DNA of 64,000 nt from Virgibacillus halotolerans (lineage in GTDB: Bacteria > Bacillota > Bacilli > Bacillales > Amphibacillaceae), in contig NZ_JAFBEA010000014.1 of NCBI RefSeq assembly GCF_016908515.1, positions 38,505 through 102,504 of the forward strand. Direction: 5' to 3'. Position numbers and translations under genes: made by a program. The notes under the pieces are model-generated. The model ran no database searches, had not been told where the DNA came from, and was given only the letters and a program-made list of their open reading frames with translations. Shown here piece after piece: positions 25,543 through 34,970 of this stretch. How positions within the stretch are numbered: the first letter of the stretch is position 1; every line of letters begins with the position of its first letter.

Positions 25543-27714
25543 TTGAGTAAAACAGTTGTATTAGCAGAAAAACCCTCTGTTGGCCGTGATATTGCCCGTG
25601 TCTTGAACTGCACGAAAAAAGGCAACGGCTATTTAGAAGGCTCTAAATATATTGTGACATGGGCGCTTGGGCATCTGGTTACATTAGCAGATCCTGAAGC
25701 GTATGATGAAAAATATAAAACATGGAAGTTGGATGAATTGCCAATGCTTCCAGACCATTTAAAGCTTGTCGTTATCAAGAAAACCGGTAAACAATTCAGT
25801 GCTGTGAAAACCCAATTGAATCGAAAAGATGTCAGTGAAATTGTGATCGCAACAGATGCAGGAAGAGAAGGAGAGCTTGTAGCACGTTGGATTTTAGAAA
25901 AAGCGCGGGTGAACAAACCTGTGAAACGACTCTGGATATCATCTGTGACAGATAAAGCAATTCGTGATGGCTTTAAGCAGCTAAAACCCGGGGCGAAATA
26001 CGTGAATCTGTATGACTCGGCAGTCGCCCGTTCAGAAGCGGATTGGTATGTTGGTTTAAATGCAACACGTGCACTAACGACGAAGTTTAATGCACAGTTA
26101 TCAAGTGGCCGTGTTCAAACACCGACACTTGCGATGATCGCTGCTCGCGAAGCAGAGATTAATCATTTTAAACCACGGAAATTTTATGGCATCGAAGCAA
26201 AGGCAAAGACCGGATTTACGCTTACCTGGCAGGACGCGAAAAACAATAGCCGTATGTTTTCCAAAGAAAAAGCGGATGCGTTATTTGCTGATCTGAAAAA
26301 TAAACCAGCAAAAGTGGTTGATATTGATAAATCTTATAAAAAGAAAATGGCGCCACAGCTTTATGATTTAACCGAACTGCAGCGGGATGCCAACCGGATT
26401 TTTAATTTCTCTGGAAAGCAGACACTCTCGATCATGCAGAAGCTTTATGAACAGCATAAAGTATTAACATATCCACGTACAGATTCCCGGGTTATCTCCA
26501 CGGACATTGTTCCGACTTTAAAAGATCGGGTGAAAGCGTGTGGTGTGGATCAATACGCAAAAGCCGCTGGAAAAATATCGCGAAAAGAGCTGAAGTTGCC
26601 TAAATCAGTGGTTGATAATACAAAGGTTTCCGATCACCATGCGATTATTCCAACGGAGGAGCCAGTGGTTTTATTTGATTTAGACGAAAAAGAGCGTAAA
26701 ATATATGACCTCGTTGTGAAACGATTCCTGGCGGTGTTGTCTGATCCTTATGAGTATGAGCAGACAACAGTAATAGCTAAAATTGCAGATCAACAATTTA
26801 CTGCCAAAGGAAGAATTGTAAAGAAACAGGGTTGGAAGGAAATATATGACAACCGGTTTGACGAGGATGATAATGGTAAACAACAGCAATTACCGGCTGT
26901 AGAGGTTGGAAATGAATTTCCTGATGTTCGTATTACCTTGACACAGGGAGAAACAAAACCGCCGGAACGATTTACAGAAGGTGCTTTGCTGCAGGCGATG
27001 GAAAATCCGGCACGCTTTATGGCCACAGATGAGAAGCATCTGGCTGGTACAATTCATCAGGTAGGCGGGCTTGGCACTGTTGCTACAAGGGCAGATATTA
27101 TTGAGAAGCTGTTCCACATCGCTTATATGGAGATGAAAGGAAAGCATATTTACTTAACCTCTAAAGGTCGTCAGTTACTGGATTTAGTTCCAGCAGATTT
27201 AAGGTCACCGGCATTGACTGCAGAATGGGAGCAGAAGCTAGGGCTTATTGCGGATGGAAAGCTGAAAAAGCAACAGTTTATCACGGAAATGAAAAGTTAT
27301 TCCCGTGAGATTGTCCAAGAAATAAAAGCAAGTGATGCCAACTTTAAACATGATAATATGACAGGGACAAAATGTCCTGATTGTGGCAAACTTATGTTGG
27401 AAATTAAGAATCGAAACGGACGTATGCTTGTTTGTCAGGACCGCTCTTGTGGACATCGGAAAAACATTGCGAAAAATACGAATGCCCGCTGTCCAAATTG
27501 CCATAAACGTCTTGAACTACGTGGTGAAGGGGAAGGGCAAATGTTTATCTGTAAATGTGGACATCGGGAAAAATTGTCTACTTTCAATGAGCGAAAACAA
27601 CGAGAGAAGAAACATAAGGTTTCTAAACAAGATGTAAATAAATATTTAAAAAAACAAGATGACGAATTTAAAAATAATGCACTAGCAGAACAACTGGCTA
27701 AATTAAAGAAATAA
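25543..27714 (+). CDS. topB: DNA topoisomerase III
   Basis: The 723-residue type IA topoisomerase relaxes and decatenates DNA. The N-terminal Toprim domain contains VLAEKPSVGRDIA and ATDAGREGELVARW. The catalytic tyrosine lies in LTYPRTDSR (about residue 310). The C-terminus has two zinc ribbons, CPDCGKLM with CQDRSCGH and CPNCHKRL with CKCGH, then a basic tail. The start is TTG 25543 after a GAGAGGA site. It is a stand-alone gene upstream of two SEDS genes. Length and domains are complete. Confidence 0.96.
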   Translation: MSKTVVLAEKPSVGRDIARVLNCTKKGNGYLEGSKYIVTWALGHLVTLADPEAYDEKYKTWKLDELPMLPDHLKLVVIKKTGKQFSAVKTQLNRKDVSEIVIATDAGREGELVARWILEKARVNKPVKRLWISSVTDKAIRDGFKQLKPGAKYVNLYDSAVARSEADWYVGLNATRALTTKFNAQLSSGRVQTPTLAMIAAREAEINHFKPRKFYGIEAKAKTGFTLTWQDAKNNSRMFSKEKADALFADLKNKPAKVVDIDKSYKKKMAPQLYDLTELQRDANRIFNFSGKQTLSIMQKLYEQHKVLTYPRTDSRVISTDIVPTLKDRVKACGVDQYAKAAGKISRKELKLPKSVVDNTKVSDHHAIIPTEEPVVLFDLDEKERKIYDLVVKRFLAVLSDPYEYEQTTVIAKIADQQFTAKGRIVKKQGWKEIYDNRFDEDDNGKQQQLPAVEVGNEFPDVRITLTQGETKPPERFTEGALLQAMENPARFMATDEKHLAGTIHQVGGLGTVATRADIIEKLFHIAYMEMKGKHIYLTSKGRQLLDLVPADLRSPALTAEWEQKLGLIADGKLKKQQFITEMKSYSREIVQEIKASDANFKHDNMTGTKCPDCGKLMLEIKNRNGRMLVCQDRSCGHRKNIAKNTNARCPNCHKRLELRGEGEGQMFICKCGHREKLSTFNERKQREKKHKVSKQDVNKYLKKQDDEFKNNALAEQLAKLKK

Positions 27715-27719
27715 ACAAC

Positions 27720-27758
27720 AAGCTGAAGCGGGAGAGCCTGTTTCAGCTTTAGATTTTC
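27720..27758 (+). terminator. Terminator after topB
   Basis: AAGCTGAA pairs with TTCAGCTT around a loop, followed by a T-rich stretch. Confidence 0.7.
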
Positions 27759-27888
27759 TCTTGAACTGAATGGGATTTAAATTATAAAATACGTCATATA
27801 TATTCCTGTGAAATAAATGATGAATAAATATGTAAAGGCATGCTATAATTTATGTCATAAAGATACACTATGAAGGTAGGTGACTCCA

Positions 27889-29055
27889 TTGAAGAAAAAG
27901 ATCTCATCCCTGGATTTTCCATTATTTGCGATTATATCAGGGCTCATATTAATTGGACTGATGATGGTATACAGCTCAAGTTATACATTTTCGATCCTGG
28001 AATATGGGGATGAAAGATACTTTTTTAATCGGCAATTGATATGGATTATAATGGGGCTCATCGTGTTCTTTATCGTAAGCTTTATCCCGTATCAATGGTA
28101 CGGTAAAATAATCGGACCGCTTGTGGTTACAATGCTCGTATTATTGCTGTTGGTATTGATTCCTCATGTAGGGATAACACGGAATTATTCAACACGCTGG
28201 TTGGGAGCAGGACCATTGTTATTTCAGCCATCTGAAATAGCAAAAATAATCATGGTCTTATATTTTGCGAAGGTATACGCGAATAAACGGAAATATATTG
28301 AAAACTTCAGCCGTGGTGTGCTCCCGCCTATCATTCTACTTATTGTTGTCTTTACGATGATTTTAAAGCAACCGGATTTAGGGACGGGTATGATCCTTGT
28401 TGTTGCCTGTGGGAGCATTCTTCTTATTTCGGGTGCAAGATGGAGACATTTAGTAGCTTTAGGAAGCATTGCAGCTGTAACGCTTGTTGTACTAGCCACT
28501 TCAGCAAGTTATCGAATGGAACGTTTGACGTCATTTGTTGATCCATTTGCGGATCCACAGGGGCAGGGATTTCAAATTATTAACTCCTTCTTAGCAATAG
28601 GTACGGGTGGCCTAACAGGTAATGGACTTGGGAATAGCGTTCAAAAGCTAGGGTATCTCCCTGAGGCACACACCGATTTTATCATGGCTATTATTGTAGA
28701 AGAATTGGGGATTGTCGGGTTAGCAGTGATCATTGCTTTATATGTACTGTTGTTATTTAAAGGATTTTCTATCTTTAAGCACGCACCGAACTTTTTCGGG
28801 AAATTTATTGCAATGGGGATTACAGTTCAAATTTGTATACAGGCTGTGTTTAACTTAGGTGCAGTGTCAGGGCTTATGCCCGTTACAGGGATTCCATTGC
28901 CGTTGGTTAGTTATGGTGGATCGTCGATGTTAATCACGTTAGGCGGGTTAGGGATTTTGATGAATATATCAAGGCAATCGAACAAAGAAAGACCGGATCA
29001 TAACCCATCTCGTCAAGAAAGTAATAACCAAAAACCATGGGTAGTTTCCAGATAA
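27889..29055 (+). CDS. SEDS peptidoglycan glycosyltransferase, FtsW-like
   Basis: The 388-residue protein has ten membrane helices and polymerises lipid II together with a class B penicillin-binding protein. Family motifs are STRWLGAGPLLFQPSEIAK, LKQPDLGTG, LPEAHTDFIMAIIVEELG and MPVTGIPLPLVSYGGSSM. A hydrophilic tail of about 30 residues follows the last helix, as in many FtsW proteins. TTG 27889 is chosen with the AAGGTAGGTGA site; GTG 27880 overlaps it. A TATAAT box at 27843-27848 lies upstream. FtsW, RodA and SpoVE cannot be told apart safely here because a second SEDS gene follows. Confidence 0.88.
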   Translation: MKKKISSLDFPLFAIISGLILIGLMMVYSSSYTFSILEYGDERYFFNRQLIWIIMGLIVFFIVSFIPYQWYGKIIGPLVVTMLVLLLLVLIPHVGITRNYSTRWLGAGPLLFQPSEIAKIIMVLYFAKVYANKRKYIENFSRGVLPPIILLIVVFTMILKQPDLGTGMILVVACGSILLISGARWRHLVALGSIAAVTLVVLATSASYRMERLTSFVDPFADPQGQGFQIINSFLAIGTGGLTGNGLGNSVQKLGYLPEAHTDFIMAIIVEELGIVGLAVIIALYVLLLFKGFSIFKHAPNFFGKFIAMGITVQICIQAVFNLGAVSGLMPVTGIPLPLVSYGGSSMLITLGGLGILMNISRQSNKERPDHNPSRQESNNQKPWVVSR

Positions 29056-29147
29056 ATACTTTTCCACAATAAAACGACATGATTGTGATGAAATGTGTTA
29101 AATTAGAGAGAGTCCAATGAATAGTTGAGGGGTTCAAGCGAGGTATA

Positions 29148-30317
29148 ATGATGGGAAATTTAAACAACCGAATGAAAAGTGTTTTTGATAAATTAGATTA
29201 TATATTGATCATGTGTGTGGTTTTACTGTTTGTAATAAGTCTGTTTGCGATCTATAGTGCTTCCGGGCAATATAGTGCCGATCCGATGTATTTTTTGCTT
29301 CGACAATCTGTCTGGTTCTGTGTTGGATTGGTAGCAGTGTTTGTCATGCTTTTCATCGAATATGAGCATTACAGGACGTTGGCTATTCCGTTTTATATTG
29401 CGGGTTTATTATCGTTGGTATTTGTTCACTTCTTTGGGGTGGAAAGTAAAGGTTCACAGCGCTGGGTTAGTTTTGCAGGAGTGGATATTCAGCCATCAGA
29501 GTTTGTAAAACTTTTTCTTATCTTAGCGATAGCAACAGCCATATATAAAATCACGGGAAAATATAAAGTGAAGAAGAAGCGGAATCTCTATATTTTGGGG
29601 AGTATTTTTATCCTTTCTATCGTTCCGTTTTACTTTATCTTCGAACAGCCTGATTTAGGGACCGCGTTAGTGACGGTTGCAATTGCAGCAACAACGTTAT
29701 TGGTTTCCGGTATCTCATTTATATACATTGCTATAATCGCAGCAGTAGTAGTGGCTTTCCTTGGAATGCTGGTTTGGCTATTTATGTATAAACCGGAAAT
29801 ATTTGATTTGTTTTTTAAAGATCATCAGCTTGCACGGATATATGGCTGGTTGCAGCCGGAATTTTATTCGAATACATTTGGCTATCAATTAAGTGGAGCT
29901 AGAATGGGAATTGGTTCCGGAGAATTGTTTGGAAGTGGTTTTCAAAATGGATCCATGGCACAAAGTGGCCGGGTACCGGAAATACACACCGATTTTATTT
30001 TTACAGTAATTGGTGAGGAATTTGGCTTCTTAGGTGCAGCAATTTTACTCGTGATCTATTTTATTATGATCTACCGAATGATTATTATTGCATTGAATTG
30101 TAAAGATCGTTTCGGTATGTACATGATCGCCGGTGTCGTTGGTTTATTTACGTTTCAAATCTTTCAGAACATCGGAATGACAATTGGACTCATGCCAATT
30201 ACAGGCTTAACATTGCCTTTTGTCAGTTATGGTGGTAGTTCCTTGCTGACCAGTATGATCGGCATCGGCTTGGTATTAAATGTTCATGTCCATACGAAGG
30301 AATATATGTTTGAATAA
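29148..30317 (+). CDS. SEDS peptidoglycan glycosyltransferase, RodA/FtsW family
   Basis: The 389-residue ten-helix protein has SQRWVSFAGVDIQPSEFVK, FEQPDLGTALV, GRVPEIHTDFIFTVIGEEFG and MPITGLTLPFVSYGGSSLL. It follows the first SEDS gene by 92 bases and may have its own promoter. The spacing between helices and a longer extracellular loop (MYKPEIFDLFFKDHQLARIYGW) resemble the tandem SEDS copies of Bacillus with accessory roles. No penicillin-binding protein gene is adjacent, so the partner is unknown. A terminator follows the stop codon. Confidence 0.88.
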   Translation: MMGNLNNRMKSVFDKLDYILIMCVVLLFVISLFAIYSASGQYSADPMYFLLRQSVWFCVGLVAVFVMLFIEYEHYRTLAIPFYIAGLLSLVFVHFFGVESKGSQRWVSFAGVDIQPSEFVKLFLILAIATAIYKITGKYKVKKKRNLYILGSIFILSIVPFYFIFEQPDLGTALVTVAIAATTLLVSGISFIYIAIIAAVVVAFLGMLVWLFMYKPEIFDLFFKDHQLARIYGWLQPEFYSNTFGYQLSGARMGIGSGELFGSGFQNGSMAQSGRVPEIHTDFIFTVIGEEFGFLGAAILLVIYFIMIYRMIIIALNCKDRFGMYMIAGVVGLFTFQIFQNIGMTIGLMPITGLTLPFVSYGGSSLLTSMIGIGLVLNVHVHTKEYMFE

Positions 30318-30367
30318 AACAGCCATGCTAGTTGCAGGCCAATTTAATTGATCAACTGATTGAAAAA

Positions 30368-30412
30368 AAGATCCCCGTGACATCTATAATGGATGATATA
30401 CGGGGATTTTTT
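30368..30412 (+). terminator. Rho-independent terminator after the second SEDS gene
   Basis: GATCCCCGT pairs with ACGGGGAT around an inner hairpin, followed by seven T residues. Confidence 0.88.
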
Positions 30413-30440
30413 TATATGACAAGCACCTTGGATATTGTTG

Positions 30441-30578
30441 TTAATCTTCTTCTGCTTTTACGGCAATTTTACTTGCAATCCAGCGCTTGGCCGTTGCTTC
30501 GTCAATTTCGTATTCTTTACCTGCACGCAGCAGGTCACCATGGTATGCGGTCTGTACATTCATTTTTAACTTCATCAT
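30441..30578 (-). CDS. Small 45-residue protein
   Basis: The minus-strand frame starts MMKLKMNVQTAYHGDLLRAG and ends IAVKAEED. AAGGAG lies eight bases before the ATG. The middle DEATAKRWIASKIA resembles short phage-head-region hypothetical proteins. It lies in the 438-base gap between the SEDS gene and the PRiA4_ORF3 gene. Its composition and ribosome binding site support it as real; function unknown. Confidence 0.6.
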   Translation of the reverse strand: MMKLKMNVQTAYHGDLLRAGKEYEIDEATAKRWIASKIAVKAEED

Positions 30579-30755
30579 TGGACAAGCTCCTTATTGGTTA
30601 ATAATACTATTATACATGCATTCATATACCTTCAGCAAAAATTCAATATGAAAAAACGTATATATTAAGGGAGTTTTTTCAGAGGGAGACTTCCTTTTAG
30701 TTTTTAATAAACATCCATCTCTATTTATGCTAAACTGGGAAAATGAGGTGAAGTG

Positions 30756-32315
30756 ATGATTTATGAGCTTAAAATTACACTAAAAGACGTTGGTGCACCT
30801 GTCTGGCGGCTTATTCAGATTGATAGTAGTGCTACATTCTATGATTTACACAGGGTGTTACAAGTTGTTTTTGATTGGGACAATTATCACTTACATGGAT
30901 TTTTAGTTAAAAGGTCCAAAGGTGAACAAATTGAAGATATTGAAATTAAGCCAGGTCGTGAAGATGATCCGGACGAATATCCAAATAAGATGGAAACATA
31001 CAATGAAAAGGAACAAACTTTGTCAGATTGGTTTAAATTGTCTAAGGATAAAATATCATACGTATATGACTTTGGGGATAACTGGGATCATGAAATCCTA
31101 TTTATGAAAAAACTCAAGGCCGAAGAAGAGGTCAAATATCCAAGATGTATGGATGCTGACAATAGGGCTCCCGAAGAAGATAGCAGGGGTGAAGTTCTGA
31201 TGGGTGGTGTCGATCTTAAATTTAATTATTCCAATGAATCAATAGAAGAAATAAATGAGGAACTGCGCTTCCAATTACCTAATCTTATTTCCGTAGTTGT
31301 AGAGGATAGCGCAGATGACTGGGAAAAGGTCCTTGCAAAGGCAAAATGGTTTCATAAACTGAAGCCATGGGAAAGGCTGGACGATGCAAATATTCTTGCT
31401 GTTGAAGATCCAGTAACAGGAGAAAAACTGTTCTGTTCTGTACTCGGTGCGGCAGGTGAAGCTTTTGGATTGGCTGTTTATATTGGTGAAATGGGTTATC
31501 TGAACTTATGCGACATATTAGATAATCGGGAATCATCGTTGGAAGCAATGATGAATCAACGCTGTTTACTGCTTAGCTTTGAAGATAAAACTGATTTGGA
31601 CAAGGCGGATTATAATCATATTCGAACGTATAGCATACCATTCCGTGGACGTAAAAGCTGGCCGCAATTTCGTAGCTATAAGCCGGGTTTTTATCCATGG
31701 ATGATGACTAATGAAGAAGCGCGATTAATGAAGCTTGCTTTAAATCAGATTATCGCTATATATGAGGAAGCGGAAATAGAATTAGAAATGCCTGATATGG
31801 TTTTAGAAAAGAAGGTTCTGGCGCGAATTCCCAAGAAGGACAAGGATGAAATAGTTTATCAAACTCAAATACTTGATTTAGCAGGCTATCCAGAGGAAAA
31901 AGAAGTATCGCTTGCACTATCAGAACTTGATCTAAAGCGGATAAGAAAGTTAAAAGCAATAAAAGGACTGACGATCGAATTTTCAATGGACCATGTGATC
32001 ATGCCTACAAAAGAGAACCCGAACAAACGGGCAGTTCTACCGTTACTAGTAATTGCTGCGGATCATGATGAGGGGCTTGTCATGTATCAAAATTTGCAAC
32101 AGGAGCACTACGATACTTATTTTCCGCAAATGCAGCTGATTAAAGCTTTTCAAACGTTAGAAGGCATTCCTGAGAAAGTGATAATGAATGAAAGGAGTGC
32201 CCAGCTTCTTAAGCCAATTATTGATAAATTAGCACTGCATGTTGAAATAAATGAACATTTGCCAGTTGTTCAAGAAGTATTAGAAAAATTGTATGAACAG
32301 ATGGAAATAAATTAA
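30756..32315 (+). CDS. PRiA4_ORF3 domain protein with C-terminal extension
   Basis: The 519-residue soluble protein begins with a PRiA4_ORF3 domain (about 1-160: YELKITLKDVGAPVWRLIQI, TFYDLHRVLQVVFDWDNYHLHGF, YVYDFGDNWDHEI). A long second region (about 190-519) includes a DUF6930/DUF7309-like part with LRCGAAGEAFGLAVYIGEMGY-type sequence (VLGAAGEAFGLAVYIGEMGY) and NERSAQLLKPIIDKL near the end. GAGGTGA lies before ATG 30756. PRiA4_ORF3 domains are often found on plasmids and near mobile elements, without assigned activity. No neighbour explains it. Confidence 0.8.
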   Translation: MIYELKITLKDVGAPVWRLIQIDSSATFYDLHRVLQVVFDWDNYHLHGFLVKRSKGEQIEDIEIKPGREDDPDEYPNKMETYNEKEQTLSDWFKLSKDKISYVYDFGDNWDHEILFMKKLKAEEEVKYPRCMDADNRAPEEDSRGEVLMGGVDLKFNYSNESIEEINEELRFQLPNLISVVVEDSADDWEKVLAKAKWFHKLKPWERLDDANILAVEDPVTGEKLFCSVLGAAGEAFGLAVYIGEMGYLNLCDILDNRESSLEAMMNQRCLLLSFEDKTDLDKADYNHIRTYSIPFRGRKSWPQFRSYKPGFYPWMMTNEEARLMKLALNQIIAIYEEAEIELEMPDMVLEKKVLARIPKKDKDEIVYQTQILDLAGYPEEKEVSLALSELDLKRIRKLKAIKGLTIEFSMDHVIMPTKENPNKRAVLPLLVIAADHDEGLVMYQNLQQEHYDTYFPQMQLIKAFQTLEGIPEKVIMNERSAQLLKPIIDKLALHVEINEHLPVVQEVLEKLYEQMEIN

Positions 32316-32321
32316 ATATAG

Positions 32322-32352
32322 AAAAGCTGAACCCACATGGTTCAGCTTTTTC
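32322..32352 (+). terminator. Terminator after the PRiA4_ORF3 gene
   Basis: AAAGCTGAACC pairs with GGTTCAGCTTT, followed by T residues. Confidence 0.9.
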
Positions 32353-32439
32353 ATTTATATGACACAATGCTGTCATCATCCATTTTGAATGCTAGCTTGA
32401 AACATTGGAAGTGATTATCGTTATCCATTAAAATGAAAA

Positions 32440-32547
32440 GAGAGACATCGCTTTTAGGCAGATAGGAAAGCATAGCACACTCCTACTGCAGAAGTGCAAG
32501 CTCAGGCACCCGTCATTAAAAACTGACGAATGCCAAGTTTTCTATTG
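32440..32547 (+). repeat. Intergenic repeat, copy B
   Basis: It shares GAATGCCAAGTTTTCTA and the preceding AGGCA-CCG region with copy A at 25293-25406. Here the final hairpin is CGTCA with TGACG. It ends directly at the ribosome binding site of the flavodoxin gene. Confidence 0.5.
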
Positions 32548-32559
32548 GAGGGGTTATCA

Positions 32560-33018
32560 ATGAGTGAAATATTAATGCTTTATGCAAGTGGAACAGGCAA
32601 TACAGAATTAATGGCCGAAGTAATGGTTGCTTTTCTTGAAGATAAAAACAATCAAATTGTAACCAAAACGTTCGACTTTGATCCAATAGATGTAGAAGAA
32701 CTTTTAAATTATGATGCAATATTAATTGGCACACATACATGGGATGATGGCGGACTTCCATATGAAGTAGAAGATTTTTATGAGGAATTGGCAGACGTGG
32801 ATTTAACTGGGAAAATTATAGGTGTATTTGGCTCGGCAGATTCTTTCTACGATACGTACGGTGGAGCAGTGGATTTGCTTAGTGACCACTTGCAGAATTT
32901 AGGTGCTACGCTGGTGCCACAGCGATTGAAAGTCGACCTGGAACCGGATCGTAAGGACGTGAAGCGTTGTGAAGTGTTTGTTGGGGTACTTTGTGAGATG
33001 ATCGAAGAGAAAGTTTAG
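32560..33018 (+). CDS. Flavodoxin
   Basis: The 152-residue FMN protein is a soluble electron carrier like YkuN/YkuP. The FMN phosphate loop YASGTGNTEL is near the N-terminus, and GTHTWDDGGLPYEVEDFYEEL and FGSADSFYDTYGGA form the isoalloxazine loops. ATG 32560 follows a GGAGGGG site; a longer frame reads through the end of repeat copy B. The protein is very acidic. The next gene begins 40 bases later but is functionally different. Confidence 0.92.
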   Translation: MSEILMLYASGTGNTELMAEVMVAFLEDKNNQIVTKTFDFDPIDVEELLNYDAILIGTHTWDDGGLPYEVEDFYEELADVDLTGKIIGVFGSADSFYDTYGGAVDLLSDHLQNLGATLVPQRLKVDLEPDRKDVKRCEVFVGVLCEMIEEKV

Positions 33019-33057
33019 GCAGTTATGACAAAATTAATCAAGCGAAAGGATGTTTAC

Positions 33058-34116
33058 ATGGAAAATAGTCATCGATTTTCAAGACTTGTTTCATTTCTAG
33101 ACCAATCCGTACAAGAGAAACGTATTCCTGGAGTAGCTTTAGCAATTACTTCTTCTGAAAAAAGTATATTTAAATATACTACGGGATTTGCACACGTTGA
33201 TAGAGAAATCAAAATGAAGGAAGATACTATCTTTGATTTAGCATCTTTAACAAAAGTTGTTGCAACGCTACCTTCTGTACTTCAATTAATGGATACGGGG
33301 AAATTGGATATAGATGATCCGGTTTATTATTATATCCCGGAGTTCAAGAAAAATAATAACGACATAACCATTAAACATTTATTAACACATGCGAGCGGAT
33401 ACCAGCCAGGAATAAAGTTTCATTTGAATAACAATACACTTGAAGAAGCTATATCCATCATTGGTAAACTGACGGATAAGGGGAAGACTGGTAATCAAGT
33501 GATTTATAGTGATCTTAATTTTATTGTGTTAGGCTATCTTGTCGAGCAAATAGCTGGTGTCCCATTAGATAAATATACGGAAGAGCATATTTATAAACCC
33601 TTAAATATGAATGATACTTGCTTTAACCCACCGAAAGAATGGAAGGAAAAAATAGCAGCAACCGAGTATATGACTACAATAAAAGATTACAAGTGGGGAG
33701 CGGTACATGACGAAAATGCCAATCACTTTAACGGTGTGAGTGGTCATGCAGGACTTTTTTCTACAATAGAAGATCTTTCTAAATTTAGTCGAATGATTTT
33801 AAATGGAGGAAAGTATAGCAATGAAAAGGTGTTATCTGAACAATCAATTGCGCTAAGTACACACGTAATGACAAAGAATCTAAATTTAAATAGGGGCTTA
33901 GGATGGGAATTATTCAATACGCCATCCATGTCTGGACAATTTATACAACATGGATTCGGTCATACCGGGTTCACTGGTACATCTATTTGGTTTGACCCTG
34001 AAAAATCCGTTTCCATCATTTTATTAACGAATCGTGTCCACTTTGGCAGAGATACAAATATCGCCCGATTTAGAAGAATTGTTCATAATTTAGCAGCATT
34101 GGCTGCTGTTGAATAA
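33058..34116 (+). CDS. Cytoplasmic serine hydrolase, AmiE-like (beta-lactamase fold)
   Basis: The 352-residue protein is a class C beta-lactamase-fold hydrolase. SLTK at residues 63-66 gives the nucleophile Ser and Lys, YSDLN the second triad, and HTGFTG the KTG-like box. It resembles the N-acetylmuramyl-L-alanine amidase AmiE (YbbE) of B. subtilis, which removes the stem peptide from MurNAc. No signal peptide is present, unlike the secreted paralogue at 55367-56845, so it should act inside the cell on imported muropeptides. ATG 33058 has an AAAGGA site. The regulated salvage locus starts about 100 bases downstream. Confidence 0.8.
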   Translation: MENSHRFSRLVSFLDQSVQEKRIPGVALAITSSEKSIFKYTTGFAHVDREIKMKEDTIFDLASLTKVVATLPSVLQLMDTGKLDIDDPVYYYIPEFKKNNNDITIKHLLTHASGYQPGIKFHLNNNTLEEAISIIGKLTDKGKTGNQVIYSDLNFIVLGYLVEQIAGVPLDKYTEEHIYKPLNMNDTCFNPPKEWKEKIAATEYMTTIKDYKWGAVHDENANHFNGVSGHAGLFSTIEDLSKFSRMILNGGKYSNEKVLSEQSIALSTHVMTKNLNLNRGLGWELFNTPSMSGQFIQHGFGHTGFTGTSIWFDPEKSVSIILLTNRVHFGRDTNIARFRRIVHNLAALAAVE

Positions 34117-34224
34117 AGTAAGGCATTGAAACTATTAAAAAACTATTTAATAATATAAACCATCCTAATAATCTTAGCAATAAAAATTAATTACGTATAT
34201 ATTTAAGAATAGTGAAATAATATG

Positions 34225-34253
34225 TTGACAAAGTAGTTAGTCCTAACTATAAT
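34225..34253 (+). promoter_or_regulatory. Sigma-A promoter with palindromic spacer
   Basis: Perfect TTGACA (34225-34230) and TATAAT (34248-34253) with a 17-base spacer. The spacer contains AGTTAG-TC-CTAACT, a likely operator that would block polymerase, for example for MurR. Confidence 0.75.
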
Positions 34254-34290
34254 ATGGTTACCAATTAATATGTGTTTTGAAAACCTTAAT

Positions 34291-34304
34291 TGTAAGCGCT
34301 ATCC
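34291..34304 (+). promoter_or_regulatory. cre-like site (CcpA)
   Basis: TGTAAGCGCTATCC matches 13 of 14 positions of the cre consensus TGWAANCGNTNWCA. It lies about 35 bases downstream of the predicted start of transcription, a position for repression by roadblock. Confidence 0.6.
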
Positions 34305-34319
34305 TAATTAATTAGGATA
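34300..34319. promoter_or_regulatory. Perfect 20-bp palindrome
   Basis: TATCCTAATTAATTAGGATA overlaps the end of the cre-like site. Candidate regulator binding site. Confidence 0.5.
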
Positions 34320-34970
34320 GAGTTATACTCAGCAAATGAACTGCGAGTAGTAGAAGTAAAAAAGTGTTCAGAGCGTTGATATAGAAGCATTATAAAGTAA
34401 ATTGATTGAATAATATTAAAATTATATTTTTAAAGAAAAGATAGAATTTAGCATATTGATTGATACCACCACTAGTTCAATCGATCTGTATACAAAGATA
34501 AATATGATATTCAGATGTAAAACACGAACAATAATGGAAAAATTTATAGAATCCCTGATAAATCAATCATCAAGAGGGTTGTGTTATTACTTTAGAACAG
34601 TTGATTCTATTTTAGTCGAAAACTTATCGGTTGTGGTTAGAGTACTCTTCCATTCTATTCAAATATTTAGGGCATTGTTTCAAAACAACTGTTTTAAAGA
34701 TTACAATGGGATGCCGCTGCTGATAGCTATCAATCTATTTGCTAATTGCAAAGAACCTTAGATGAAATCGGTCAAGAATAACTAATGCTAGTGGAGTACA
34801 CGTAATAACGAAAGAGCTAGTGCCGGAATAAGTGGAGATTGGTTTATTTTATGATGATCACTATCTTTGACGTCGTTTTTAATAATATAGTAGGAATAGA
34901 TAATAACTTGAAAAGCTAATCATTAAGGGAGTTAAAATATCATTGATTTATTATTGAAGGGTAAGTTTAC

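Noticed and set aside
30332..30601. Plus-strand frame of 89 codons after the second SEDS gene
   Set aside because: It runs through a terminator hairpin and opposite a better supported minus-strand gene (30441-30578).
34456..34761. Open frame of 101 codons in the gap before importer 1
   Set aside because: No ribosome binding site, no recognisable domain, and composition unlike the neighbouring genes; other frames in the same stretch look equally peptide-like, so it is treated as non-coding or decayed.
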